In this document: positions 1-8,905 of the stretch, piece after piece
Layout of the letters: each line of letters starts with the position of its first letter
How positions within the stretch are numbered: the first letter of the stretch is position 1
From: Bacteroidota bacterium
GTDB lineage: Bacteria > Bacteroidota > Bacteroidia > Cytophagales > Cyclobacteriaceae
NCBI GenBank assembly: GCA_016178785.1
Contig: JACOSO010000020.1
Span: 29,073 to 93,072 of the forward strand
Length of the DNA: 64,000 bases
Direction: 5' to 3'
The notes under the pieces: generated by a model
The model's input: the letters and a program-made list of their open reading frames with translations, nothing else
Databases searched by the model: none
Told to the model about the DNA's origin: nothing
Program-made: the position numbers and the translations under genes

Positions 1-1
1 T

Positions 2-406
2 GTGCTTTATGTTTTGGTCTCGTTTGGAATTTTTGGAACACTCTTAATGATGATGGCAGAAAGAGGCAAAGAGTTTGGCATGTTGGTTACGATCGGCATG
101 AAAAGAAAGCAACTTGGCCTTGTTGTCTTAACAGAATCAATCCTGATAACTGTAATGGGAAGCGTTATGGGCGCAGCGTTGGGCATCCCTTTAACTTATT
201 ATTTCAGATTTAATCCCATTCAACTTACAGGGAAATTAGGCAAGGCTTATGAAACGCTCGGCTTTGAATCGAATCTTGCTTCTTCAACAAATGGTGACAT
301 AGTCGTGACACAGACAACAATCATTCTTGTGATAGCCCTGGTTCTCTCCTTCTATCCGCTAATTAAAATTTTAGGGTTAAGACCGGAACAGGCATTAAAA
401 AAATAA
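2..406 (+). CDS. ABC transporter permease, FtsX-like C-terminal part (partial)
   Basis: Only the C-terminal ~134 residues are present; the reading frame is open to the window edge, so the 5' part lies upstream. The segment has the FtsX-domain layout: a helix, a cytoplasmic turn with the E-x-G-x-L-x-x-I-G-M-K pattern typical of LolC/LolE/MacB permeases, two more hydrophobic helices and the usual C-terminal LRPEQALKK-like tail. It ends 3 bases before a second, full-length permease and an ATPase, so the operon probably encodes a two-permease exporter. Substrate unknown; lipoprotein or lipid release is the family default. Family assignment is confident, substrate is not. Confidence 0.8.
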   Translation: MLYVLVSFGIFGTLLMMMAERGKEFGMLVTIGMKRKQLGLVVLTESILITVMGSVMGAALGIPLTYYFRFNPIQLTGKLGKAYETLGFESNLASSTNGDIVVTQTTIILVIALVLSFYPLIKILGLRPEQALKK

Positions 407-409
407 GTT

Positions 410-1621
410 ATGATCTTCATCATTGCATGGCGGAATATTTGGCGCAACAAATCGAGGAGCGGTGTCCTTATTGCTTCCATCATCACGGGGATTTGCGCAG
501 GTATTATCCTTACCGGAATCATGATGGGTATGTATGGGCAGCGTCAGGATGACGCCATTCGTAATGAAGTTTCCAACTTTCAGATACACACGAAAGAATT
601 TAAGACTGATAACGACCCACGGTTTGAAATTCAAAATAGTGAAAGCGTACTCAATATAATTTCTGAGTACAAGGAAGTAAGAGCATTGTCGGGTCGGGTC
701 ATTGCTCATGGAATGATATTAACTGCCGGAAGCAGTGCTGGCGTAAAAATTAATGGAGTGGTTCCCCAGGATGAAGCCAACACAAGAGGGCTTAACGCAA
801 AAATTACAGAAGGATCATATTTGGAAAGAGATAAGCATAATCAAATTCTGGTGGGTGAAAAACTTGCTCACAAGATGCAAATGAAAATCAAATCGAGGGT
901 GGTTTTAACGTTTGAAGATATTCATGATAATGTTATCTCTGCATCATTTCGTGTTTGCGGATTCTTTAAAACAACGAACCCTTCATTTGATGAGACCGTA
1001 GTTTATGTTTCCAAAAAAAACCTTGCTGAGTTACTTCAAACAAAGAATGAAGTGCATGAGATTGCCGTCCTGTTGAAAAATAAAGAGGATGCTGAGTCAG
1101 TAATTTCCCGAACCAAAAAACAATTCCCTGATTTGTTGGTTGAAGACTGGCGTGAGATTGCACCCGAGATCGGACTGATGATTGACATGGGTGCGGGGAT
1201 TTCAAAAGTAGTTATTGTCCTCATCCTGTTTGCTCTTGCTTTTGGCATTATCAATACGATGTTGATGGCAATGTTGGAAAGGACTTATGAGATAGGGATG
1301 ATGATTGCATTGGGCATGAACAAAGCTAAGCTTTTCATGTTGGTAGTGCTGGAGACGGTTATGTTGGTAATGGCCGGTACTCCCTTCGGGGTTCTATTTA
1401 GCTATCTCGCGGTAAGTTTTTTTTATAAACACGGCATTGACCTTGGACAATATTCAAAAGGATTAGAAAGCTTTGGCATGAGCCATATTATCCATCCACA
1501 GGTTTCATTATCCCAATATATGCAGATACTTTTTCTTGTATTTATTACTGCGTTGATCTCAAGTCTGTTCCCGGCAAGGAAAGCGCTGAAGGTAGATCCG
1601 GCAGAATCAATAAAAAAATGA
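410..1621 (+). CDS. ABC transporter permease, MacB/LolE-like (FtsX family)
   Basis: A 403-residue protein of normal family length. An N-terminal transmembrane helix (about residues 15-40) follows a positively charged start (WRNIWRNKSR). Then comes a MacB-type periplasmic domain to about residue 265, and three C-terminal FtsX helices with the conserved E-x-G-M-M-I-A-L-G-M cytoplasmic turn and the end motif RKALKVDPAESIKK. It starts 3 bases after the preceding permease and is followed by the ATPase 4 bases later, so the three are almost certainly one transcript. Likely role: inner-membrane half of a mechanotransmission-type exporter. The substrate cannot be read from the sequence. Confidence 0.85.
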   Translation: MIFIIAWRNIWRNKSRSGVLIASIITGICAGIILTGIMMGMYGQRQDDAIRNEVSNFQIHTKEFKTDNDPRFEIQNSESVLNIISEYKEVRALSGRVIAHGMILTAGSSAGVKINGVVPQDEANTRGLNAKITEGSYLERDKHNQILVGEKLAHKMQMKIKSRVVLTFEDIHDNVISASFRVCGFFKTTNPSFDETVVYVSKKNLAELLQTKNEVHEIAVLLKNKEDAESVISRTKKQFPDLLVEDWREIAPEIGLMIDMGAGISKVVIVLILFALAFGIINTMLMAMLERTYEIGMMIALGMNKAKLFMLVVLETVMLVMAGTPFGVLFSYLAVSFFYKHGIDLGQYSKGLESFGMSHIIHPQVSLSQYMQILFLVFITALISSLFPARKALKVDPAESIKK

Positions 1622-1625
1622 AATT

Positions 1626-2333
1626 ATGAAAACTGTTATTGAAGCGCATAACCTATCCAAAGTATTCAATCCGGAAACGATACCCGTGCGGGCAATCAAT
1701 GGTGTTGATCTGTTTGTTGAACAGGGAGAGTTTACCGCATTGGTTGGCCCTTCAGGGTCTGGAAAGACAACTTTGTTGAATATGTTAGGAGGTCTTTACA
1801 AACCAACTACCGGAAATATTCTGATCAATAACGTTGACATAACAAAGCTTTCGGAAAATCAGCTTATCGAATTTCGGTTACACAACATTGGTTTTGTATT
1901 TCAATCGTACAACTTAATTCCAGTTTTGTCAGCGAAGGAAAATGTAGAATTTATCATGTTGCTTCAAAAGATTTCAAAAGAGAAGCGCGAGACGCGTGTG
2001 GCAAACCTCTTAAGGGAAGTTGGTCTTTCGGATAAAATGGAAGTGCGCCCCTCACAACTATCCGGTGGACAACAACAACGTGTAGCAGTTGCGCGGGCAT
2101 TGGCATCGAAACCTCAGTTCATACTTGCCGATGAACCGACTGCGAATCTTGATTCCAAATCCGCTACGAATCTCTTGGACATTATGGATAAATTAAACAG
2201 GGATGAAAACATCACATTTCTCTTTTCAACGCATGATCAGCGTGTGATAGAACGAGCAAGGCGGGTGATAACTCTGGTGGATGGAAGAATTGAATCAGAT
2301 GTAGTGATCGAAACCCTGGAAGCTGTTACATGA
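1626..2333 (+). CDS. ABC transporter ATPase, LolD/MacB-like
   Basis: A 235-residue ATPase of standard size. Walker A GPSGSGKTT is near residue 42, the Q-loop FVFQSYNLIP near 93, signature LSGGQQQRVAVARAL near 143, Walker B ILADEPT near 165 and the H-loop STHD near 200. This set is typical of the LolD/MacB/FtsE branch that drives FtsX-type permeases. It lies 4 bases after the second permease and 6 bases before an outer-membrane barrel gene, so it probably powers export to or across the outer membrane together with them. Confidence 0.9.
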   Translation: MKTVIEAHNLSKVFNPETIPVRAINGVDLFVEQGEFTALVGPSGSGKTTLLNMLGGLYKPTTGNILINNVDITKLSENQLIEFRLHNIGFVFQSYNLIPVLSAKENVEFIMLLQKISKEKRETRVANLLREVGLSDKMEVRPSQLSGGQQQRVAVARALASKPQFILADEPTANLDSKSATNLLDIMDKLNRDENITFLFSTHDQRVIERARRVITLVDGRIESDVVIETLEAVT

Positions 2334-2339
2334 TCACTT

Positions 2340-3506
2340 ATGAAGCTAACAAGTTTAATGCGCTTTGCAACTCTATTTTGTTTCGGGCTTTCAGGTACAA
2401 TGTTTGGTCAGGATTCTACCCGAATTGATTTCAGTGGTTACGTAAAAAACCTCCAAACCCTTTCCTTTACAGATAATGTTGATTCAATCTTGCTTACTAA
2501 TCTCATTCACAATCGCATTAATTTCTCTTTACAAAAGGGCAAGCATTTCTTTTTCAATGCAGGGTTGCGCAATCTTATTTTCACCGGTGACCAGGTAAAA
2601 TATACCCCACGATTTAATAAGACATTAAGTCACGATAATGGCTACCTGGATTTAACCAACGGATGGGCTCAAACAAACTCACTTCTTTTTGTATCAACAT
2701 TTGACCGCTTGAATATAGGATGGAATTTCAAAAATGGATCAGTACAAGTTGGAAGACAACGCATCAATTGGGGGATCAATCCTTTCTGGAACCCGAACGA
2801 TATTTTTAATACGTTCAACTTTTTAAATTTTGATTATACCGAGCGACCCGGCATTGATGCAGCAAGGGTTTCATTTAACTTCAAAAGTCAATCTAACCTT
2901 GAAATCGCAATTGCTCCCGCGAAGAATGATTCCTCAATCATCGGGGCGATAAAATATGGGTTCAATAAATGGGGTTATGACTTTCAACTTCTCGCTGGAA
3001 ATTACAGGACGGATATCGTTGGCGGTTTTGGTTTCGCTGGAAACATAAAAGAGGCAGGATGGAAGAGTGAGGTAACTTATTTTCAGCCGCGAAAAAATAA
3101 CTATGAGTCCACGGGCAGCATCAGCGTTTCATCGGGAATAGATTATGGATTTAGGAATGGATGGTATTTGAATGGATCGTTTCTTTACAACTCAGCAGCA
3201 TCGAATCAGCTTTATGCCATAGCCCAGTTGACCAGCTTTCAGATTACTCCTAAAACGCTCATGCCTTCGCGGTTGAATTTTTTGGTTCAAGCTGTAAAAA
3301 CATTCACCCCCTTGTTCATCGGTAACTTTTCAATATTATATTCTCCTAAAGTGAACTTGCTTGCTATCCTTCCTTATTTGTCTTATTCCATAAGGGAAAA
3401 TTGGGACCTCGACTTAGTTATTCAATCCTTCTTTGCGAAGAATGCGAATGGGGATTTTAGCACATTGGGAAATTCTGTTAATCTCAGACTCAAGTGGAGT
3501 TTTTAA
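2340..3506 (+). CDS. Outer-membrane beta-barrel protein linked to the ABC exporter
   Basis: A 388-residue protein with a signal peptide (cleavage probably near FGQ-DS, residues 23-25), alternating hydrophobic/polar strands rich in aromatic residues, and a C-terminal aromatic end (LRLKWSF), all typical of outer-membrane barrels. A central block GRQRINWGINPFWNPNDIF is distinctive of a poorly characterised barrel family. Translation follows the ATPase stop after 6 bases, so it looks co-expressed with the FtsX/LolD-type exporter and may be its outer-membrane partner or cargo receiver. Function not recognised beyond that. Confidence 0.7.
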   Translation: MKLTSLMRFATLFCFGLSGTMFGQDSTRIDFSGYVKNLQTLSFTDNVDSILLTNLIHNRINFSLQKGKHFFFNAGLRNLIFTGDQVKYTPRFNKTLSHDNGYLDLTNGWAQTNSLLFVSTFDRLNIGWNFKNGSVQVGRQRINWGINPFWNPNDIFNTFNFLNFDYTERPGIDAARVSFNFKSQSNLEIAIAPAKNDSSIIGAIKYGFNKWGYDFQLLAGNYRTDIVGGFGFAGNIKEAGWKSEVTYFQPRKNNYESTGSISVSSGIDYGFRNGWYLNGSFLYNSAASNQLYAIAQLTSFQITPKTLMPSRLNFLVQAVKTFTPLFIGNFSILYSPKVNLLAILPYLSYSIRENWDLDLVIQSFFAKNANGDFSTLGNSVNLRLKWSF

Positions 3507-3880
3507 AGCATCACGAAATTCCAACTACGAAATTTCTCTATCATTTAACAAACGTTCATATCGGACGATCGATACGATTGCCAACATCTATCGCAATTCA
3601 TATTCTGATGGAATACGCATCCACAATTGCACGGGCGGTGAAGAATAGAAAGACATTCAAGGTGTGCCACCCACTTTAGTGAATCGGCTAGCTGATTCCA
3701 GTTTGCTTTTTAGGTCTCTGATTTTCACACCAACTATTACAATCGCCAAATTACAGATAGCTGCATACTTGAAATATGGACATTGATTAACTCAAAAAGA
3801 GATTTTAGTCATGAACCGAAGCCAAAAAAAATTTAAAAACAATGGTTTGAAGTCACGCTAAGGTTTATCAGCTTTTATCC

Positions 3881-3924
3881 TGAAGATTATCATACGTTGT
3901 GTGCAAGCTCAACGATTACCTTTC
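3881..3924 (+). promoter_or_regulatory. Possible degenerate FNR-type box and -7 element
   Basis: Within the 461-bp gap 3507-3967, which otherwise shows nothing I can name, TGAAGATTATCA (3881-3892) differs by one base from the TGAY-N4-RTCA box seen elsewhere in the window. TACCTTTC (3917-3924) resembles the Bacteroidota -7 element TAnnTTTG. The spacing, 37.5 bp from box centre to the last -7 base, is one base off the 36.5 bp seen at better sites. It would serve the DUF892 gene that follows. Weak evidence. Confidence 0.35.
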
Positions 3925-3967
3925 TCATGCGAAACGGTAATTGAAGTCTCACAAAAAGGCAATGATT

Positions 3968-4375
3968 ATGAAAACTGAAACTGATCTCAAACAACAACTG
4001 CTACAGGAAGTTGGGCTTTTGTACATCAATGAAAAAGAATTTTTGTTCCGTCTGCAGAAAATGGCAAGCTTTTCATTGGGAAAGGTTGTCGACAGTTATT
4101 TGTACCAGATCATTGAGAACCACAAACTGCAATGCTATCGACTGGAGGGAATACTTACAGCCCTGAACGAAGAGCTACCATCCCATTCAAGAAAAATGAA
4201 CTCTTCCCGAACAAAGCTTGGTACGCAACTGGCGGATTATCAACCAGTCATTGCGTTAGCTGAATTGACAGGGAGTGCGGAAATAGTGAGATTGCTCAAG
4301 CACGCCTCTATTAAAAAGAGAGATTTCAGAACCATCCCATTAGAGTTAATTGGACATGCATTGGCGGCCGCGTAA
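3968..4375 (+). CDS. DUF892 / YciF-like ferritin-fold protein
   Basis: A 135-residue, mostly helical protein. The N-terminal pattern LKQQLLQEVGLLYINEKE matches the opening helix of the DUF892 (YciE/YciF) family of ferritin-like four-helix bundles, and a later long helix (HKLQCYRLEGIL) fits as well. The family is induced in stress but has no firmly defined activity. I chose the ATG at 3968 because AAAAAGG sits 8 bases upstream; earlier in-frame starts at 3941 and 3962 are possible. A degenerate FNR-type box lies about 80 bp upstream. The family's metal ligands are not all evident, so the assignment is moderate. Confidence 0.55.
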   Translation: MKTETDLKQQLLQEVGLLYINEKEFLFRLQKMASFSLGKVVDSYLYQIIENHKLQCYRLEGILTALNEELPSHSRKMNSSRTKLGTQLADYQPVIALAELTGSAEIVRLLKHASIKKRDFRTIPLELIGHALAAA

Positions 4376-4411
4376 CAATTTTTTAAAATAATTTAACCAA
4401 ATGTTGATACG

Positions 4412-4969
4412 ATGAAAAAGTTAATTCCATTAGTAGGGCTATTAATTTCTTGCAGCTCTGACATGTATATCTTTACCGACTACGATAAAAGCTTTGATGT
4501 AACTAAGTACGAAAGTTACAGCTGGAGTGAAATTAAAAACATTGAGAACAATAGAAATCCGATCTATTACAATGAATTGAACGATAAACGAATCAAGGTA
4601 GCGGTAAATGAAGCCCTGGCCGGCAAGGGATATAAGGAAGAATCTAGAGAGCCGTGCTTTGTTTTGCATTATCACATCGTGATTGGTGACGTAACTGCTT
4701 ATCACGCTGACCCTATGCTCAGCCATGAGGCGCCTTGGATGAGGCCGATGGTTCCCTACTATCGCTACAAGGAAGGCTCGTTGATATTTGATGTGATGGA
4801 CATGAAATCAAATAGCCTCATTTGGCGCGGATACGCTTCGCAAATTCTAGTGGCCGAAAATACTCCGCTAACGGACGAAAATATAAAAGGAGCAGTCAAA
4901 AAAATATTCAGAAAATTTCCGGCACGGAATACTGCGAATGTTTTAAAATCAAAAGAGGGTACGCAATGA
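4412..4969 (+). CDS. DUF4136-like lipoprotein
   Basis: A 185-residue protein with a lipoprotein signal: short positive start, hydrophobic stretch, then LISC with the acylated cysteine near residue 14. The body pattern (FDVTKYESYSW near residue 28, a family-typical IKVAVNEALAGKGY block, then a beta-rich domain) fits the DUF4136 family of periplasmic lipoproteins, whose role is unknown. Its stop codon overlaps the start of the CHAD-domain gene (ATGA), which argues for translational coupling. Confidence 0.65.
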   Translation: MKKLIPLVGLLISCSSDMYIFTDYDKSFDVTKYESYSWSEIKNIENNRNPIYYNELNDKRIKVAVNEALAGKGYKEESREPCFVLHYHIVIGDVTAYHADPMLSHEAPWMRPMVPYYRYKEGSLIFDVMDMKSNSLIWRGYASQILVAENTPLTDENIKGAVKKIFRKFPARNTANVLKSKEGTQ

Positions 4970-5736
4970 TACTTAAGAAACCAGAAATAATTCGGATGGG
5001 ACGGTTCAAGAAATTTGCTAATCACCAATTCAAGTCGCTGGTCGAGCATTTGGAAGACTATCGGAACAAAAAAGACCAGGAGCTCCTGCACAAAATTCGC
5101 GTTGACATAAAAAAAATCAAGGCAATCCTTCTACTGACCAATGATCGAGTGAAAGGATTTAATGGGCACAAAAATTTTATTCCGTTTCGGACCATATTCA
5201 GAAGAGCTGGCGGAATTCGAGAGCCTGAAGTTCTCAGCAGTTTGCTTTTGGCTTATAACATTCCGGGAGTCCATGACCAGTCCATTGATGGGAATGGCGA
5301 AAAATTAGCGATAAGTTTCTCAAACGATGTGCATTCATTTATTGATATTGTGAATAAGCAGTGGCAAAAATTAGAATCGGCCTTTGGGAAGGTGAGGAAA
5401 AAAGACCTTGTCCAATATCTCAAAAAGACAAATAAAAATATCAAAGCGAAACTTCATCCTGAGCCTGCCATAGATCTGATTCATAAAGTGCGAAAATCGA
5501 TGAAGGAATTCAAGTATTTATCCCAGTCAATTCAAGGATCAAGAAAAAAAAGGCGCAAATTTTACTCGGCCGAGATTGAATTGATAGGTGACCTTCACGA
5601 CCGACAGGTGTTGCTCAACTTGCTAAATAAAGGCAATGGCGCGGCAGACAAAGTAACGATCGAAAAAATTCAGAAGGAGTGTGATGCTAAGAAAGATAAG
5701 ATCAAAAAAAGGGCACTGCGGTTTTATCGAAGTTAG
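4966..5736 (+). CDS. CHAD domain protein
   Basis: A 256-residue helical, strongly basic protein. Two CHAD-type motifs are visible: HKIRVDIKKIKAIL near residue 43 and HKVRKSMKEFKYL near residue 170. The histidine plus basic residues of such motifs are known in the family to bind inorganic polyphosphate. The start at 4966 overlaps the stop of the preceding lipoprotein gene; an upstream in-frame extension to 4822 would run back through that gene and is rejected. Polyphosphate is a starvation store, so a polyphosphate-binding protein fits the stress theme of the window, but that link is inference. Confidence 0.75.
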   Translation: MILKKPEIIRMGRFKKFANHQFKSLVEHLEDYRNKKDQELLHKIRVDIKKIKAILLLTNDRVKGFNGHKNFIPFRTIFRRAGGIREPEVLSSLLLAYNIPGVHDQSIDGNGEKLAISFSNDVHSFIDIVNKQWQKLESAFGKVRKKDLVQYLKKTNKNIKAKLHPEPAIDLIHKVRKSMKEFKYLSQSIQGSRKKRRKFYSAEIELIGDLHDRQVLLNLLNKGNGAADKVTIEKIQKECDAKKDKIKKRALRFYRS

Positions 5737-5778
5737 GCTGGCCTAAAACTTAAGTGGAGTACGACATGCCTTATCTTA

Positions 5779-8331
5779 TCAACCCTTCCTTAACTTCGCA
5801 TGACGGAAAAAGAATCGTTTGAGCATTTCGGCTGAGACAATGTAACACAGCACTAACCCCAACAAAACGGCTATGTAACCAAAAGGTAGTTTTTCGAAAC
5901 CGAGCACACCTGCAAGCGGAGAAATCGGAATCAGGAGAGTCATCATACCTGTGAGAAGCACAGCCGCAAGAAGATACCTACTAGGCCTGCTTTTGAATAT
6001 GCTATTAGGAGAACGTACGATCAGTACAATTAAAGACGCTGATACTACCGATTCAACGAACCAACCTGTTCGAAATTGAATTTTGTCAGCCTTCAATAAA
6101 AAGAGCAATACTCCAAAAGTTGCAAAATCAAACACAGAGCTAAGCAGGCCAAATCTGATCATAAACTTCCTTATAAATTTTAAATCCCATTTGCGAGGTT
6201 TGGTAATCGTTTCTTTCTCCACGTTGTCGCTGGCAATTGTCATTTCAGGAAGATCAGTAAGAAGGTTTGTAAGCAAAATTTGCGAAGGCAGCAGTGGCAA
6301 ATACGGTAGAAATAGAGAAGCACCAGCCATGCTGAACATATTGCCGAAATTGGCGCTCGATGCCATTAATATATACTTTAGCGTATTCGCAAAAGTCCTC
6401 CTTCCTTCTTTTACTCCTTCCATCAATACATTCAGATCTTTGTCGAGCAGAACGATGTCGGCCGATTCTTTGGCAATGTCAACAGCAGTATTTACCGAAA
6501 TCCCAACATCTGCAACATGCAACGCAGAGGCATCGTTGATTCCATCACCCATGTAGCCCACTACATTGCCACTTTTCTTAAGAGCCAACAAAATCTTTTC
6601 TTTTTGGTTGGGTTCAATTTCCGCAAAGATGTTGACAGCGTTGACCCGATGTACCAATGCCTCATCGCTGATCGCGTGCATTTCCTTGCCTGTTAGAATT
6701 TTTGGTGTTCGTGAAAATACTTTCTCTCCTAAATCAGCAGCGATGTAGCGATTATCGCCAGTAATCATTTTTAGGGTAATTCCCATTTTCTTTAGGCTGC
6801 TTATGGTATCGATAATGCCTTCTTTGGGAGGATCGTAAAACGTAATGAATCCGAGAAAGATCAATCCGCACTCCTCATCTTTTTCAATTCGAGTTATTTC
6901 ACTGATATTTTTATAAGCGATCGCAATGACTCGCAGACCTTGTTTGCTCAAATGTTCAAATCTTTTGACAAGATCGCTCCTGCATTCTTGGATGTCCTTG
7001 AAAGAAGTTTCGCCAACTTCTATTTTAGTACAGCATTCAATAATATTTTGAAATGCTCCTTTGGTGATAACGATGTGGCCGCTAGGGGAATTGATGACAA
7101 TACTCAATCGCTTGCGGATAAAGTCATAGGGAATCTCATCCGCTTTTGTGTATGGACTTATATCAAGCTTTGCAGAATCGATAATAGCTCCATCGATCGG
7201 GTTCTTAAAGCCTGTTTCATAGTACGAATTCAAATAACTATATAATTGTGTTTTGTTACTTCTTATCCCCTGCCAATCCATAAACTCTCTGACTTGTACA
7301 CTGCCCTCAGTGAGCGTTCCTGTCTTATCGGCACAGAGCACATTCATGCTACCAAAGTTTTCTATACAAGACAATTTCTTTACGATGACTTTTTTCTTGG
7401 CAATATTCTTTGCCCCATGTGATAAGTTGATACTGATGATGGCAGGCAACAGCTGCGGTGTAAGCCCCACCGCCAGCGCTAGCGAGAACAGCAATGAATC
7501 AATGACAGGCCGATGAAAATAGATGTTGATTGCAAAGATGGTGATAACAAGGATCGAGGTTACTTCCATCAGTAGGTATCCAAACTTCCTGACACCAACC
7601 TCGAAATCTGTTTCGACAACTGTACTTGATAAATGTTTGGTGATTTCTCCAAACTCCGTTTTTATTCCTGTGTATACCACCAATGCCGTAGCCAGCCCAC
7701 TCACTACGTGTGTGCCCATAAAAAGTGAGTTAAACCGCTTCGCCAGAGGAGCATCAGCCGAGACAAGTTGATCGCTTTTTTCTACGGGAAAAGTTTCGCC
7801 AGTCAAAGATGCTTCATCAATGAATAGATCTTTTGAGTTGATAATTCGGCAGTCTCCAGGGATGATGTCTCCAGCTCTCAAAGAGATTACGTCTCCTGTG
7901 ACGATTTCTTCAATGGGAATTTCAATTAGAGCACCATTGCGAGTAACTGAAGTTTTAATTTTGATCACCGAAAGCAGATCGCGCACCGCGCCCCTGGCAC
8001 CCAGTTCCTGCCAAAAACTAAGCCCTGCGCTTGCCATGATTATGAAAAATATAATGAATGTGTTAGTCGCCTCTCCTAAGAACATCGATAAGCAAGCTGC
8101 AAATAATAAGATGATAGTGATGGGGCTTTTAAATTGATTTAAAAGCAAACTCAGGGAAGATTGTTCTTTGATCGAACTTAGCCTGTTAGGTCCATCCTCC
8201 CGCCCTCGTCTCCTTGCTTCTTGACCTGACAGCCCATTAAAATTTGCATCGAGTTTTCTTGTGAGCTCGTCTATCGGTGTGGACCAGAATTGAATTAACC
8301 CGGCATCTTCTATTTCCTTCGATTTACTCAT
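5779..8331 (-). CDS. mgtA: Magnesium-translocating P-type ATPase (type IIIB)
   Basis: An 850-residue P-type ATPase. It has the actuator motif SLTGETFPVEK (near residue 180), phosphorylation motif DKTGTLT (near 335), nucleotide-domain TGDN (near 525) and hinge GDGINDA (near 597), with about ten membrane helices. Overall length and the short N-terminal leader before the first helices fit the MgtA/MgtB group, which imports Mg2+. Two FNR-type boxes precede it (8382-8393 and 8339-8350), and a TAAGTTCG element sits at the class II distance from the first. Mg2+ specificity is inferred from family resemblance. Confidence 0.85.
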   Translation of the reverse strand: MSKSKEIEDAGLIQFWSTPIDELTRKLDANFNGLSGQEARRRGREDGPNRLSSIKEQSSLSLLLNQFKSPITIILLFAACLSMFLGEATNTFIIFFIIMASAGLSFWQELGARGAVRDLLSVIKIKTSVTRNGALIEIPIEEIVTGDVISLRAGDIIPGDCRIINSKDLFIDEASLTGETFPVEKSDQLVSADAPLAKRFNSLFMGTHVVSGLATALVVYTGIKTEFGEITKHLSSTVVETDFEVGVRKFGYLLMEVTSILVITIFAINIYFHRPVIDSLLFSLALAVGLTPQLLPAIISINLSHGAKNIAKKKVIVKKLSCIENFGSMNVLCADKTGTLTEGSVQVREFMDWQGIRSNKTQLYSYLNSYYETGFKNPIDGAIIDSAKLDISPYTKADEIPYDFIRKRLSIVINSPSGHIVITKGAFQNIIECCTKIEVGETSFKDIQECRSDLVKRFEHLSKQGLRVIAIAYKNISEITRIEKDEECGLIFLGFITFYDPPKEGIIDTISSLKKMGITLKMITGDNRYIAADLGEKVFSRTPKILTGKEMHAISDEALVHRVNAVNIFAEIEPNQKEKILLALKKSGNVVGYMGDGINDASALHVADVGISVNTAVDIAKESADIVLLDKDLNVLMEGVKEGRRTFANTLKYILMASSANFGNMFSMAGASLFLPYLPLLPSQILLTNLLTDLPEMTIASDNVEKETITKPRKWDLKFIRKFMIRFGLLSSVFDFATFGVLLFLLKADKIQFRTGWFVESVVSASLIVLIVRSPNSIFKSRPSRYLLAAVLLTGMMTLLIPISPLAGVLGFEKLPFGYIAVLLGLVLCYIVSAEMLKRFFFRHAKLRKG

Positions 8332-8338
8332 CAGAACC

Positions 8339-8393
8339 TGATAATGATCACGAACTTATAAATCCGGTTGTCAAACAATCATGACGATTGTCA
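8339..8393 (-). promoter_or_regulatory. mgtA promoter with two FNR-type boxes
   Basis: Box 1 is TGACGATTGTCA (8382-8393). A -7-like element TAAGTTCG on the minus strand (8351-8358) ends 36.5 bp from the box centre, so box 1 is predicted near -41.5. Box 2 is TGATAATGATCA (8339-8350); its centre is 43 bp downstream of box 1 and overlaps the predicted start of transcription and the leader just before the ATG. Box 1 suits activation. Box 2 suits repression or autoregulatory damping at high occupancy. Confidence 0.7.
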
Positions 8394-8465
8394 ATCGTGG
8401 GTATGAGGAATCTCGTGTCAAATATTATTGGCATGTAGTTACTTCAGGAAAGAATAGGCACAGTA

Positions 8466-8477
8466 TGATATCCGTCA
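8466..8477 (+). promoter_or_regulatory. FNR-type box before microprotein gene
   Basis: TGATATCCGTCA matches TGAY-N4-RTCA exactly. It lies only about 22 bp before the ATG at 8494, closer than the class II position seen elsewhere, and I see no -7 element at the standard distance. It may act differently here or be a chance match. Confidence 0.45.
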
Positions 8478-8493
8478 CTTAAAGAATTGAATT

Positions 8494-8631
8494 ATGAAAA
8501 CCAAGGCGCTAAGCGGACATCACGAATTTTCCATTCGTAGCCCACAATTGACATCCATGATGGCTACAGTTATGTCCATTATCAAGTTTATAATCGTGGT
8601 AGTCGGCATCGCTTTAATGTTTTTCAAATAG
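8494..8631 (+). CDS. 45-residue single-span membrane microprotein
   Basis: The short frame runs ATG to TAG, 45 codons. The N-terminal ~18 residues (MKTKALSGHHEFSIRSPQ) are polar; the rest is one hydrophobic helix (roughly residues 22-43) ending FFK. A second gene 110 bp downstream encodes a protein with the same pattern, MKT-x-A, H-E-(F/L), I-x-S-x-Q and then one helix, which supports both being real coding genes. An exact FNR-type box precedes it. Topology is probably N-terminus inside. Function unknown; small stress-induced membrane proteins of this size often bind and tune a transporter, and mgtA is divergent to it. Confidence 0.6.
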   Translation: MKTKALSGHHEFSIRSPQLTSMMATVMSIIKFIIVVVGIALMFFK

Positions 8632-8658
8632 AGAATCGGGTGGCGCTCCTTAGGTGTA

Positions 8659-8723
8659 TGATTTTTCTCATCTGGCAACTCGACCTAAGTCAGCATTCGT
8701 GCCCTTGAGGTAAGCTAATTTCG
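8659..8723 (+). promoter_or_regulatory. Degenerate FNR-type box and -7-like element
   Basis: TGATTTTTCTCA (8659-8670) has one mismatch to the box consensus, the same CTCA variant seen before hsp20. TAATTTCG (8716-8723) ends 58.5 bp from the box centre, exactly the distance at the DUF2892 promoter (54328-54392). That is 22 bp, about two helical turns, further than the class II sites, so this may be a class I arrangement. Confidence 0.4.
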
Positions 8724-8742
8724 TTATAATAAAAAAACAGAT

Positions 8743-8889
8743 ATGAAGACAAATGCGATTAGAAAACGTCATGAATTGTTCATTAGCGGTTCTCAGGTAA
8801 AATACATCGTGCTTACTGTCCTGGCAGTTGTTGTAATAGTAACCGTTGTTGCCATTGTCGCTTTATTATTCAAAGGTATTGTCTCCTAA
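8743..8889 (+). CDS. 48-residue single-span membrane microprotein (paralogue of 8494)
   Basis: Forty-eight codons from ATG to TAA. The polar N-terminus (MKTNAIRKRHELFISGSQ) matches the upstream microprotein at the MKT, A, H-E, I-x-S-x-Q positions. A single strongly hydrophobic valine-rich helix follows (about residues 22-43), ending LLFKGIVS. The pair looks like a tandem duplication with divergence. It stops 16 bases before the USP gene, so it may be the leader gene of that transcript. Function unknown. Confidence 0.6.
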   Translation: MKTNAIRKRHELFISGSQVKYIVLTVLAVVVIVTVVAIVALLFKGIVS

Positions 8890-8905
8890 ATAAGACGTCA
8901 GTTCT

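Noticed and set aside
3494..3679. Small plus-strand frames after the outer-membrane gene
   Set aside because: They overlap the end of that gene in other frames, and lack a start signal and any family pattern.
4822..4965. N-terminal extension of the CHAD protein
   Set aside because: It lies inside the lipoprotein gene in another frame; the ATGA overlap start is more natural.
6083..8137. Plus-strand frames opposite the Mg2+ ATPase
   Set aside because: Several long frames mirror the minus-strand coding sequence; none has family-like sequence or its own start signals.
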